DNA of 23,528 nucleotides from Neisseriaceae bacterium (GCA_017446355.1 JAFSQZ010000186.1:1-23528); one strand, 5' to 3'; shown: positions 13,907-21,625, numbered from the stretch's first letter. Translations and numbers: made by a program. Notes: generated by a model from the sequence alone, not told the origin.

Positions 13907-14710
13907 ATGCAAAAAACCTTATTATTCAGCTTATTGCTTTTCAGCGGTACAGTTTTCGCACAAACGCCCGAACAAATTATTCGCAAAATCTACCCTAAAT
14001 ATTCGCAAAAAAATCAATGCCATCAAGTGCAAAATGATGATTCTGGCGATTATTGTATGCGTCTTCATAAACGCAAAATTCGCGACACCGCGCAAGGTAA
14101 ACTGATGTATTTATTGTACAGAGGCAACCACTTTGATTTTACCGAAAACCGCGAAGACGGCACACACGTTTTATCAGGTTTGGCGGGATTTTTTGTATTA
14201 AAACAAAAATCAGGCAATGATTGGGAACTACTTGCTAGCGCACCACGTGAAAATGTTGGCTCGTATGGCAACGCGCCCGAAGAATGGACATTCCACGAAT
14301 TTGGCAAAGACAAATGGGGGTTTTTGACCATGCACGGCGATGTACACCAAGGCGTTTTAGGCAGCCATTATGTATTGTTTCACCACAATGGCGGACGCAA
14401 AATCGGTGTAAGCTGGCTGGGTGCAAGCATCAGTAATTACGGTTGGTACGGCGATAACTGTGAATTTTACGAAGACGAACCTAAACGCCAAAAAGATTGC
14501 GTGAAAAATACTTTGGAAAGCTTGGACAGCAACATCAAAATCTTGCGTAATCAAACGCCAAGCGGCGGTTTTTATCCCATTCAAATCACAGTGGACGGTC
14601 ATACTGGACAGAAAAAATACCGCAAACAAGTTTTCCGTATGAATTTTGACACCAAATCAGGCAAATACATTGAACCAAAAAATTATGTTTTGAAAAACAT
14701 AGATTATTAA
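13907..14710 (+). CDS. exported protein of unknown function
   Basis: 267 residues with a classical signal peptide, MQKTLLFSLLLFSGTVFA, cleaved before QTPEQ, so periplasmic or surface. The mature part has QCHQVQNDDSGDYCMRLHKR with a likely disulfide pair, and an aromatic/glycine-rich middle (EWTFHEFGKDKWGFLTMHGD, VLGSHYVLFHHNGGRKIGVSW). Two further cysteines lie in DNCEFYEDEPKRQKDCV. I recognise no family. The start is the ATG at 13907, with AAGGAG seven bases upstream; a longer frame from 13871 would put residues before the signal peptide. The second DUS of the upstream pair touches the ribosome site, so a leader hairpin could influence translation. A large inverted repeat follows the gene. 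Confidence 0.8.
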   Translation: MQKTLLFSLLLFSGTVFAQTPEQIIRKIYPKYSQKNQCHQVQNDDSGDYCMRLHKRKIRDTAQGKLMYLLYRGNHFDFTENREDGTHVLSGLAGFFVLKQKSGNDWELLASAPRENVGSYGNAPEEWTFHEFGKDKWGFLTMHGDVHQGVLGSHYVLFHHNGGRKIGVSWLGASISNYGWYGDNCEFYEDEPKRQKDCVKNTLESLDSNIKILRNQTPSGGFYPIQITVDGHTGQKKYRKQVFRMNFDTKSGKYIEPKNYVLKNIDY

Positions 14711-14730
14711 GCACAATATTTTTTAAAATC

Positions 14731-14796
14731 GGTGAGATGGTTGTAAGCCATAATGTTACTTTCTGACCAAAAACATTAAGCCTACAACTTCTCACC
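14731..14796. repeat. imperfect inverted repeat, possible terminator
   Basis: An arm starting GGTGAGATGGTTGTA at 14731 and one ending TACAACTTCTCACC at 14796 are imperfect reverse complements of about 25 bases with a 16-base loop, followed by TTTCTTTC. It sits between the exported protein gene and yheS. Confidence 0.55.
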
Positions 14797-14803
14797 TTTC
14801 TTT

Positions 14804-14851
14804 CAATACAAGTGTTGCACTTAAAACTTTAATCTGCCCTGCCTGAATATT
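14804..14851 (+). repeat. 48-bp intergenic repeat, copy 2
   Basis: Matches 6172-6219 at 39 of 48 positions without gaps; most differences are transitions. Ends 15 bases before the yheS start codon. Confidence 0.6.
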
Positions 14852-14866
14852 CAAAAATGGTATGAA

Positions 14867-16789
14867 ATGATAGAAATCAAAAATTTAAGCTTACAACGTG
14901 GTTTAAAAGTTTTGCTTAATCAAGCTCAAGCAAGCATTAGTCCACGTCAGCGAGTGGGCTTGATTGGTAAAAACGGCACAGGAAAATCCAGTTTATTCGC
15001 CTTAATCAAAGGTGAAATCAGTCAAGATGCTGGAGATATTGTGTTGCCCAAAAACTGGCGCATTGCTTCGGTTGCCCAAGAAACGCCTGCTTTGGAAACC
15101 ACAGCCCTAGATTACGTTTTGCAAGGCGATGAAGAATTACAAAGTTTTCAGGCAGCCTTAAAACGTGCAGAACACACCAATAATGGCGAAGAAATGGCAC
15201 AATGGCACGCTAAATTAGAAGAAATTGATGCCTACACAGCACCAGCACGTGCAGCAAAATTATTAAGCGGTTTAGGTTTTGCGCAAGAAGAACACAACAA
15301 ACCCATAAAAGCCTTTTCAGGTGGTTGGCGAATGCGCTTAAATTTAGCGCAAGCCTTAATGTGTCGCGCAGATTTATTGCTTTTGGACGAACCAACCAAC
15401 CATTTGGATTTAGAAACCGTATTATGGTTGGAACAACATTTAGCCAACTTACCGTGTACCCAAATCATTATTTCGCACGACCGCGACTTTTTAAACGCCA
15501 CCACCACGCACACGCTTGAATTATCACAACAAAAATTAAATGCCTATGGTGGCAATTACGATTTTTACCTGCGTGAACGCGCCACACGACTGGCACAAGC
15601 GCAAGCCGCTTATGTGAAACAACAAGCACAAATCAAACATTTACAATCTTTTATCAACCGTTTCAAAGCCAAAGCCACCAAAGCCAGTCAAGCACAAAGT
15701 CGTATTAAAGCTTTGGCAAAACTAGAACTACTCGCTCCTGCACATTTAGACAGTGAATTTTATTTTGAATTTGAATCGCCCGATTACTTACCCAATCCAT
15801 TACTCAAAATGGAACAAGTTAATTTAGGCTACGATGAACATTTAGTATTAAAAAACATCAACTTATCACTAGAAAATGGCGCACGTTATGGATTATTAGG
15901 CGTAAACGGTTCAGGCAAATCCACGTTTATCAAAGCCCTTTCAGGCAGCCTGAAAGCTTTGTCAGGACAAATTACCGTTTCGGAAAAACTCAATATCGGT
16001 TATTTTGCACAACATCAACTGGACACCTTACGCGATGACCAAAGCCCCATTTGGCATATTCAAAAACTCAGTCCTGATGCCAAAGAACAAGATATTCGTA
16101 ACTTTCTAGGCGGATTTCAATTTGTTGGTGAAATGGCAACCCAAAACATCGCTCCCTTTTCAGGCGGAGAAAAAGCACGATTAGCACTGGCAATGTTGGT
16201 GTGGCAAAAACCCAATTTATTGCTTTTGGACGAACCCACCAACCATTTAGATTTAACCATGCGCCACGCTTTAACCGTCGCATTACAAAGTTTTCAAGGT
16301 GCCTTGATTTTGGTATCGCACGACAGAAGCCTAATTGAAGCCACAACCGACCAATTTTTAATCATTGATTCAGGCAGCCTGAAAACTTTTGATGGTGATT
16401 TAAATGACTATCGTGCTTATCGTTTAGCGCAAGAAAATGCCACACTGATGCCAGCATCATCTGCGCAAAATCAAAGCCGAAAAGACACAAAACGCCAAGA
16501 AGCTCAATTGCGTCAAGAACGTGCCAAACGCAGCAAACCAATACTGCAAACCATTGAAAAATTAGAAAAATCCATTGAACAATACACCCAACAACAACAA
16601 CAATGTGATGCATTTTTGGCACAAGAAAATGCCTATTTACCCGAAAATAAAACACGTTTACAAGAAGTACTAACGCAATCGGCAGAAATTAAAGTAAAAT
16701 TAGCAAGTTTAGAAGAAGAATGGCTAATGCAACAAGAACGATTAGAAAACGTATTGCAAGAAGTCGCGCAAATGTTTCAGGCTGCCTGA
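14867..16789 (+). CDS. yheS: ABC-F ATPase YheS
   Basis: Soluble ABC-F protein with two fused nucleotide-binding domains. Members bind the ribosomal E site and act on stalled translation. 640 residues, and collinear with E. coli YheS as I remember it. NBD1: GLIGKNGTGKSS (about 32-43), SGGWRMRLNLAQ (near 150), LLLLDEPTNHLDL (near 170). A basic linker follows (FINRFKAKATKASQAQSRIKAL), typical of the P-site tRNA interaction motif. NBD2: GLLGVNGSGKST (near 345), FSGGEKARLALAM, LLLLDEPTNHLDL, then a Glu/Gln-rich coiled-coil tail. DUS copies at 15940 and 16369 are in frame, each encoding SGSLK, and a third makes the C-terminus FQAA plus stop. The ribosome site is weak. Confidence 0.93.
   Translation: MIEIKNLSLQRGLKVLLNQAQASISPRQRVGLIGKNGTGKSSLFALIKGEISQDAGDIVLPKNWRIASVAQETPALETTALDYVLQGDEELQSFQAALKRAEHTNNGEEMAQWHAKLEEIDAYTAPARAAKLLSGLGFAQEEHNKPIKAFSGGWRMRLNLAQALMCRADLLLLDEPTNHLDLETVLWLEQHLANLPCTQIIISHDRDFLNATTTHTLELSQQKLNAYGGNYDFYLRERATRLAQAQAAYVKQQAQIKHLQSFINRFKAKATKASQAQSRIKALAKLELLAPAHLDSEFYFEFESPDYLPNPLLKMEQVNLGYDEHLVLKNINLSLENGARYGLLGVNGSGKSTFIKALSGSLKALSGQITVSEKLNIGYFAQHQLDTLRDDQSPIWHIQKLSPDAKEQDIRNFLGGFQFVGEMATQNIAPFSGGEKARLALAMLVWQKPNLLLLDEPTNHLDLTMRHALTVALQSFQGALILVSHDRSLIEATTDQFLIIDSGSLKTFDGDLNDYRAYRLAQENATLMPASSAQNQSRKDTKRQEAQLRQERAKRSKPILQTIEKLEKSIEQYTQQQQQCDAFLAQENAYLPENKTRLQEVLTQSAEIKVKLASLEEEWLMQQERLENVLQEVAQMFQAA
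15940..15954 (+). repeat. DNA uptake sequence inside yheS
   Basis: Read in frame as part of SGSLKA just after the second Walker A. Confidence 0.85.
16369..16383 (+). repeat. DNA uptake sequence inside yheS
   Basis: Read in frame as part of SGSLKT in the last third of the gene. Confidence 0.85.
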
Positions 16790-16790
16790 A
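16776..16790 (-). repeat. DNA uptake sequence forming the yheS stop
   Basis: Central T. The codons for QAA and the TGA stop of yheS lie within the 15-mer. Confidence 0.85.
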
Positions 16791-16849
16791 TATTAAATAA
16801 TTTGCTGCATCTGTGATGGCAAAAGCCTGCTTGCTTAAAGGAAACCAGA

Positions 16850-17350
16850 ATGAAAAGCAAAATTTTAATGAGTGTAATGTTAATGATGTGTACAGCAGCG
16901 TATGCAGAAGTGTATAGCTGTGGTCCTGGTTGCTACACTTCATCACCATCAAAAGGTCATGGCAAAGCCAATTTAGGCAACAAAATTGGTAGATACACTG
17001 CTGTTGTGCCACGTACCAGCGTATCAAGTACTGCAACAGCAGCTGCACCAAGCAAAAAAACCAATACCGCGCACGCCGCCTTACCCACCAGAAAAGCAGG
17101 TCCAGTACAAACCGCTTATACCGCTCCTGCCCCTGTTGCACCTAAATTCAATCCTACGCAAACCAATTCACGTCGCGCTATTTTAGAGCAAGAATTAAAT
17201 AATGAACGCAACGCTTTGGCGCAAGCACAAAAAAATTTAGCAGATGGTCGCGTATCGCGTGATGTTAATCAAATTCGCCGTTTAGAAAATGCAGTATTGG
17301 ATAGACAACAAAATATTCAAGCATTGCAACGCGAATTAGGAAGAATGTAA
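16850..17350 (+). CDS. small exported protein with C-terminal coiled coil
   Basis: 166 residues. Signal peptide MKSKILMSVMLMMCTAAYA, cleaved before EVYSCG, then a short Cys-containing segment (YSCGPGCYTS). The next ~70 residues are low-complexity, rich in Ala, Thr, Pro and Lys. The last ~55 residues (SRRAILEQELNNERNALAQ, then the RLENAVLDRQQNIQALQREL stretch) form a predicted coiled coil. I believe similar proteins, with an EVYSC start and a conserved ILEQEL...RQQNIQALQ end, occur across Neisseriaceae as hypothetical periplasmic proteins; this is from memory. AAAGGAAACC is a good ribosome site. It follows yheS after 60 bases and may share its transcript. Function unknown. Confidence 0.8.
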   Translation: MKSKILMSVMLMMCTAAYAEVYSCGPGCYTSSPSKGHGKANLGNKIGRYTAVVPRTSVSSTATAAAPSKKTNTAHAALPTRKAGPVQTAYTAPAPVAPKFNPTQTNSRRAILEQELNNERNALAQAQKNLADGRVSRDVNQIRRLENAVLDRQQNIQALQRELGRM

Positions 17351-17597
17351 AAAAACTGATTGGCTCATCTTTATTTTCGTCAATATCATAAAGATGCCGC
17401 TACTTTATCTTTCTACAAAAAGTCCAATCCTTTCAGGCTGCAATACTTATGCGTATTGATAAGTAAACTGATTAAACATCGGTTTGCTGTCGCAAACGAC
17501 CCAATATTCAATAAGTTGGTATCGTTATTACGCAAGTTGTTAGCAGCCTTTTATTTCATTAAAATCAAGTACGCTTTTGTATTACTTTGTGTTACCT

Positions 17598-17603
17598 TAT
17601 AAT
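17598..17603 (+). promoter_or_regulatory. candidate nrdB -10 box
   Basis: Perfect TATAAT, 31 bases before the nrdB ATG. Possible -35 choices are TTTTGT at 17575 (17-base spacer) or TTGTAT at 17577 (15-base spacer); neither is strong. I found no NrdR-box pair. Confidence 0.5.
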
Positions 17604-17633
17604 AGCGTGTCTTGCTTAAATCAGGAGAACGTG

Positions 17634-18788
17634 ATGTCTTGTGAACACATTCAGATGCATTACAGCACCTTTCACAAAACCCCAAACAATGCCTTAAAAG
17701 AGCCAATGTTTTTGGGACAACCTGTAAATGTGGCACGTTATGACCAACAAAAATTTCGTGTATTTGAACAGTTAATTGAAACGCAGCTTTCTTTTTTTTG
17801 GCGACCTGAAGAAATTGATTTATCGCGCGACCGTTTAGATTATGCCAATCTACCTGAACACGAAAAACATATTTTCATCAGCAATTTAAAATACCAAACC
17901 CTATTAGATTCCATTCAAGGACGCAGTCCAAACGTTGCCTTTTTGCCACTGGTATCGCTGCCTGAATTAGAAACTTGGATTGAAACGTGGTCATTTTACG
18001 AAACCATTCACTCACGTAGCTACACCCACATTATTCGCAACATCGTAAACGACCCATCAATTGTGTTTGATGACATTGTGCAAAACAAACACATTTTGGC
18101 ACGCGCCGAAGACATTGCCTGCTACTACGATGATTTAATTGAATACACAGGTTACTATAATCTATTTGGCGTAGGTGAACATCAAATAAATGGCAAAACC
18201 ATTACGATTTCTTTACGTGAACTGAAAAAGAAACTGTATTTATGTTTAATGTGTGTCAATGTTTTAGAAGCCATTCGTTTTTACGTTTCTTTCGCCTGCT
18301 CATTTGCTTTCGCAGAACGCAAACTGATGGAAGGAAACGCCAAAATCATTCGTATGATTGCGCGCGATGAAGCCTTGCATTTAAACAGTACACAACAAAT
18401 TTTAAATTTAATGCGTTTGGGACACGATGATCCAGAAATGGCAGAAGTTGCCGCAGAACTACAAGACGACTGTTTTGAATTATTTAAAAAAGCCGCTTCT
18501 CAAGAAAAAGATTGGGCAAACTATCTTTTCAAAGATGGTTCAATGATTGGTTTAAACAAAGAAATTTTATGTCAATACGTAGAATACATCACCAATCAAC
18601 GAATGAGTAGTGTCGGTTTACCTATGGCATTTCCCAATGTTACCCAAAACCCCATTCCTTGGATTAACGCTTGGTTATCGTCTGCCAATGTCCAAGTTGC
18701 TCCACAAGAAACCGAAATGTCATCCTACTTAATTGGACAAGTGAATGCTGAAATTGATGCTGATGAATTAGGAGATTTCTCTCTTTAA
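17634..18788 (+). CDS. nrdB: ribonucleotide reductase class Ia, beta subunit
   Basis: Radical-generating R2 subunit that, with NrdA, reduces ribonucleoside diphosphates to deoxyribonucleotides. 384 residues, closely collinear with E. coli NrdB. All diiron ligands are present: D92, E123, H126, E212, E246, H249. The radical tyrosine is Y130 (SFYETIHSRSYTHI). The C-terminal tail that docks into NrdA ends DELGDFSL. I chose the ATG at 17634 because AGGAGA ends six bases before it; the frame runs on to a TTG at 17577 with non-homologous residues. nrdA is not adjacent. The next gene is a YfaE-type ferredoxin that maintains the diiron cofactor, so the pair is a functional unit. Contains an intact T8 run (about 17791). 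Confidence 0.98.
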   Translation: MSCEHIQMHYSTFHKTPNNALKEPMFLGQPVNVARYDQQKFRVFEQLIETQLSFFWRPEEIDLSRDRLDYANLPEHEKHIFISNLKYQTLLDSIQGRSPNVAFLPLVSLPELETWIETWSFYETIHSRSYTHIIRNIVNDPSIVFDDIVQNKHILARAEDIACYYDDLIEYTGYYNLFGVGEHQINGKTITISLRELKKKLYLCLMCVNVLEAIRFYVSFACSFAFAERKLMEGNAKIIRMIARDEALHLNSTQQILNLMRLGHDDPEMAEVAAELQDDCFELFKKAASQEKDWANYLFKDGSMIGLNKEILCQYVEYITNQRMSSVGLPMAFPNVTQNPIPWINAWLSSANVQVAPQETEMSSYLIGQVNAEIDADELGDFSL

Positions 18789-18792
18789 ATCA

Positions 18793-18807
18793 TTCAGGCA
18801 GCCTGAA
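18793..18807 (+). repeat. DNA uptake sequence (central A)
   Basis: Five bases after the nrdB stop codon. Confidence 0.85.
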
Positions 18808-18840
18808 AACCTTGCCAAACATCATTCCAAGTAAAAACAA

Positions 18841-18892
18841 CGAAATGAAGAATCTTCCTGATATTGTTGCCATAGAAAGATTCTTCACTTCG
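18841..18892. repeat. 16-bp inverted repeat between nrdB and the ferredoxin gene
   Basis: CGAAATGAAGAATCTT (18841-18856) and AAGATTCTTCACTTCG (18877-18892) pair with one mismatch over a 20-base loop. There is no T-run, so it is not a classic terminator. The CTTCACTTCGTTCAAAAT part recurs in diverged form near 19364 (TTCACTTCGTTTAAGG), suggesting a small dispersed intergenic repeat. Confidence 0.55.
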
Positions 18893-18931
18893 TTCAAAAT
18901 AACAAATAATCCCAGTCGGATTTATCCCATT

Positions 18932-19216
18932 ATGCACCGAGTTGTTACAGATAAAAAAAGTTTCCAATTAGAGCCAAACGAAACCTTATTAGAAGCATTA
19001 GAGCGCACAGGTCATAAAGTTGAATATCAATGTCGCCAAGGTTATTGTGGTTTATGTCGGGTCAAATTACTTTCAGGCAGCGTTTCTTATCCTGAACCTC
19101 CGATGGTATTTTTATTATCCGATGAAATTTTGCCCTGTTGTTGCAAAGTTGAAGAAGACATCACCATCTCTAATGCGTTCAATTCAGATGACTTAACAGG
19201 AACACTGTTTGAATAA
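18932..19216 (+). CDS. YfaE-like [2Fe-2S] ferredoxin
   Basis: Plant-type [2Fe-2S] ferredoxin of 94 residues that supplies electrons for building and repairing the NrdB diiron-tyrosyl cofactor. The cluster motif is clear: YQCRQGYCGLCRVKLLSG (cysteines spaced CX4-5CX2C), with the fourth ligand in ILPCCCKVEEDI. The start MHRVVTDKKSF at 18932 matches the family; the frame extends to a TTG at 18812, but those residues cover an inverted repeat and look non-coding. The ribosome site is weak. The gene follows nrdB as yfaE follows nrdAB in E. coli, supporting the role. The tail after EDITIS is about ten residues longer than in E. coli YfaE. Confidence 0.88.
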   Translation: MHRVVTDKKSFQLEPNETLLEALERTGHKVEYQCRQGYCGLCRVKLLSGSVSYPEPPMVFLLSDEILPCCCKVEEDITISNAFNSDDLTGTLFE

Positions 19217-19569
19217 CAAACATTTTATTGCCCCTTTCAAAATTTTTGTTTCACGTCATCTCATCAAATAAGTCCGCTGCCCTACTCTTTCAAGCCAAAA
19301 CCTGTAAAACTGATTATGCTAAAACCATTGCAACACGCATTGTTTTATAAAGATTTTTCCCTTTCACTTCGTTTAAGGTCAAAATGACGAATAGTACAAA
19401 GTAGGGTTTTGCAAAGGTTTCAATCTATTGAGATTTTTCGTTTTCCCACAAAAACTCAAAACAACAAGTTTTTTAATGATGTTAAGTAGCAAAAACAGGT
19501 TTTTCAACGATTTCAAAATAGATAGCGTTTTAATGGTCAAACATTTTTTAAGTGTTTAAAAGTTGTCAA

Positions 19570-19578
19570 TGTTATAAT
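19570..19578 (+). promoter_or_regulatory. extended -10 promoter of hslR
   Basis: TGTTATAAT (TGn plus a perfect TATAAT), 43 bases before the hslR start. No good -35 box is seen, as is common for extended -10 promoters. Confidence 0.5.
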
Positions 19579-19588
19579 GCACAATTTT

Positions 19589-19603
19589 TTCAGGCAGCCT
19601 GAA
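19589..19603 (+). repeat. DNA uptake sequence (central A) in the hslR leader
   Basis: Between the -10 box and the hslR start. Confidence 0.85.
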
Positions 19604-19620
19604 AAGTTTCACGCAACAAA

Positions 19621-20019
19621 ATGGAAAAAACATTAGACCATACCATGCGCCTAGATAAATGGCTTTGGGCAGCACGATTTTTTAAAACGCGTTCTTTGGC
19701 GCAAAAACAAATTGAATTAGGACGCGTGCGTGTAAACGGTATCAAAGTTAAAACCAGTAAATACATTGTCGTAGGCGATGTGGTCGCGTTTACCTTGAAT
19801 GCCCTGCCCTATGAAATGACGGTTTTAGCCTTAAATCATCAACGCCGTCCTGCACCAGAAGCGCGTTTATTGTATCGCGAAAATGAAAAAATTGTGTCCC
19901 AGCGCGAAGCACAGCAATTATTGGATAAAGCCACGCGCATCAGTGCGGCATATCCTGACGGTCGTCCCACTAAACGCGACCGCCGCTTATTAGATAAAAT
20001 GAAACGCAATTCCTGGTAA
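19621..20019 (+). CDS. hslR: ribosome-associated heat shock protein Hsp15 (S4 domain)
   Basis: S4-type RNA-binding protein that binds 50S subunits carrying a stranded nascent chain and helps recycle them after heat stress. 132 residues, the expected size. The S4 domain, MRLDKWLWAARFFKTRSLAQ then KQIELGRVRVNGIKVK, spans residues 9-43. A basic C-terminus, YPDGRPTKRDRRLLDKMKR, is characteristic of Hsp15. The start is either the ATG at 19621 or M9 at 19645; neither has a convincing ribosome site, and I keep the longer form. An extended -10 box and a DUS lie upstream. prfB follows after 79 bases containing another DUS. Confidence 0.92.
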   Translation: MEKTLDHTMRLDKWLWAARFFKTRSLAQKQIELGRVRVNGIKVKTSKYIVVGDVVAFTLNALPYEMTVLALNHQRRPAPEARLLYRENEKIVSQREAQQLLDKATRISAAYPDGRPTKRDRRLLDKMKRNSW

Positions 20020-20060
20020 CGCAAATACAATAATGCAATAACGAAAACTTTTTCAATCGT

Positions 20061-20075
20061 TTCAGGCTGCCTGAA
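20061..20075 (-). repeat. DNA uptake sequence (central T)
   Basis: Between hslR and prfB, 23 bases before the prfB start. Confidence 0.85.
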
Positions 20076-20098
20076 AACATTACTTTTGAGAAAATCAA

Positions 20099-21202
20099 AT
20101 GGAAATTGAACAAATTAATCAATTAAACAATCAATTAGACGATTTAGCGCAACGCAATCAAGACATTCGCACGTATATGGATTATCAAGGTAAAAAAGAA
20201 CGATTAGAAGAAGTCGTTGGCTTATCTGAAGATCCTGAATTGTGGAACGATCCAAAACGTGCGCAAGAAATTGGTAAAGAACGCAAAATTTTAGAAAGTA
20301 TTGTGCTGACTTTGGACAACATCAGTAGCGGTATTAACGATAATCGCGAATTGATTGAAATGGTGGTAGAAGAGCAAGACGAAGACGGTTTTGCCGCAAT
20401 TGTTGCTGATGTAGCGCAATTAGAAACACAAATGGCGGATTTGGAATTTAAACGAATGTTTAATCAACCAACCGACCCCAATAATTGCTTTGTAGACATC
20501 ACTGCTGGCGCAGGTGGCACGGAAGCCGAAGACTGGGCAGGAATGCTGTTTCGTATGTATTCACGTTATGGCGAGCGCAAAGGTTTCAAAGTGGAAATTT
20601 TGGAACAAGATGACGGCGAAATTGCAGGGATTAACCGAGCTACTTTACGTTTAGAGGGGGAATACGCTTATGGTTTATTGCGTACCGAAACAGGCGTACA
20701 TCGTTTGGTGCGCTATTCACCATTTGATTCCAATAATAAACGCCACACATCTTTTGCGTCCGTATTTGTGTATCCCGAAGTGGACGACAGTATTGAAATT
20801 GACATCAATCCAGCCGATTTACGCATTGACACTTATCGTGCCAGCGGTGCAGGTGGACAACACATTAACAAAACCGATTCTGCAGTGCGCATCACGCACG
20901 AGCCAACGGGTATTGTGGTGCAATGCCAAAATGACCGTTCTCAACACGCCAATAAAGCGGCTGCAATGGAAGTCTTGCGTTCCAGATTGTATGAATTAGA
21001 AATGCGCAAACGCAATGAAGAAAAACAAGCCCTAGAAGATGGAAAGTCCGATGTTGGTTGGGGCAGTCAAATTCGCTCATACGTTTTGGACTCTTCACGC
21101 ATTAAAGATTTGCGCACAGGCTATGAAGTCGGCAACACCAAAGCCGTATTGGACGGTGATTTAGATGGTTTTATTGAAGCCAGCTTAAAACAAGGGGTTT
21201 AA
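20099..21202 (+). CDS. prfB: peptide chain release factor 2 (no programmed frameshift)
   Basis: Terminates translation at UGA and UAA. 367 residues. The stop-codon-recognition tripeptide SPF is at residues 207-209, and the catalytic GGQ at 252-254 in RASGAGGQHINKTDS. A248 just before it is the common bacterial residue. The frame is continuous through the region where most bacterial prfB genes have an in-frame UGA and a +1 shift (here TYMDYQGKKERLEEV, residues 25-39), so RF2 autoregulation by frameshifting is absent. The start has no strong ribosome site. Coupled to the next gene, which begins three bases after the stop. Confidence 0.97.
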   Translation: MEIEQINQLNNQLDDLAQRNQDIRTYMDYQGKKERLEEVVGLSEDPELWNDPKRAQEIGKERKILESIVLTLDNISSGINDNRELIEMVVEEQDEDGFAAIVADVAQLETQMADLEFKRMFNQPTDPNNCFVDITAGAGGTEAEDWAGMLFRMYSRYGERKGFKVEILEQDDGEIAGINRATLRLEGEYAYGLLRTETGVHRLVRYSPFDSNNKRHTSFASVFVYPEVDDSIEIDINPADLRIDTYRASGAGGQHINKTDSAVRITHEPTGIVVQCQNDRSQHANKAAAMEVLRSRLYELEMRKRNEEKQALEDGKSDVGWGSQIRSYVLDSSRIKDLRTGYEVGNTKAVLDGDLDGFIEASLKQGV

Positions 21203-21205
21203 ATC

Positions 21206-21625
21206 ATGAAAAAAACTATTTTTATCATTATGTTATCGTTTTTCGCTATGCCTGTATTAGCAGAAAATTGGCATTTTCTTTTTAAAATACGGGAACAACA
21301 CCCTTATTACGGTCTTAATGATGAATATTTCGTTGATTTAGACTCTATTCGTTTGATAGATAAGCAAAACAACATCAGAGAAGCAAAAGTAAAATACACT
21401 TCTGGCTTTTTAAGCTTAAAGCGCAGCAACAGACGCTATTCTATTAGCACAGATCAATATGATTGTAAAAACAAAACAATCAAACATTTACTTTCAACCA
21501 ACACGAACAAAGATGGCAGTACTGATAAATTTATAGATAAAAGAAATCGTGTTGAAAAATTTGATTCTAATACCATTTGGGATTATCAATGGCAAGCAGT
21601 TTGTTCCGCGCCCATAAAGAAATAA
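21206..21625 (+). CDS. secreted protein resembling surface-adhesin protein E family
   Basis: 139 residues. Signal peptide MKKTIFIIMLSFFAMPVLA, cleaved before ENWHF. The mature domain has the layout of the adhesin-E-like family (Haemophilus protein E type, common as small exported proteins in Neisseriaceae). EYFVDLDSIRLID is followed by a strand (IREAKVKYTS), then YDCKNKTIKHL with one cysteine. The end, NTIWDYQWQAVCSA, has the partner cysteine. There is no lipobox cysteine at the cleavage site, so it is probably soluble periplasmic or secreted. It starts three bases after the prfB stop, using AAGGGG inside the prfB end, so translation is coupled. Adhesive function is not implied by this match alone. 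Confidence 0.65.
   Translation: MKKTIFIIMLSFFAMPVLAENWHFLFKIREQHPYYGLNDEYFVDLDSIRLIDKQNNIREAKVKYTSGFLSLKRSNRRYSISTDQYDCKNKTIKHLLSTNTNKDGSTDKFIDKRNRVEKFDSNTIWDYQWQAVCSAPIKK

Larger units (their letters stand above)
19217..19620. other. 404-base gene-free stretch with repeat remnants
   Basis: No credible gene; the longest ATG frame is 23 codons (19317). It holds CATTGTTTTATA (about 19339, also in the 10652 inverted repeat) and a TTCACTTCGTTTAAGG segment related to the 18877 arm. TAGGGTTTTGCAAAGG is near 19403; its reverse complement matches the element at 4622. The right end carries the hslR promoter and a DUS. It looks like decayed copies of one or two short repeat families. Confidence 0.5.

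Noticed and set aside
17360..17602. 80-aa plus-strand ORF upstream of nrdB
   Set aside because: No ribosome site, no recognisable motif, composition like intergenic DNA, and it runs into the nrdB promoter. Could be a gene remnant but cannot be supported.
17791..17798. T8 run in nrdB as a phase-variation tract
   Set aside because: The frame is intact, the codons (Ser-Phe-Phe-Trp) are conserved in E. coli NrdB, and nrdB is essential, so switching is unlikely.
18812..18931. N-terminal extension of the ferredoxin from a TTG
   Set aside because: The extra 40 residues are translated from an inverted repeat and do not resemble ferredoxin sequences; the ATG at 18932 fits the family.
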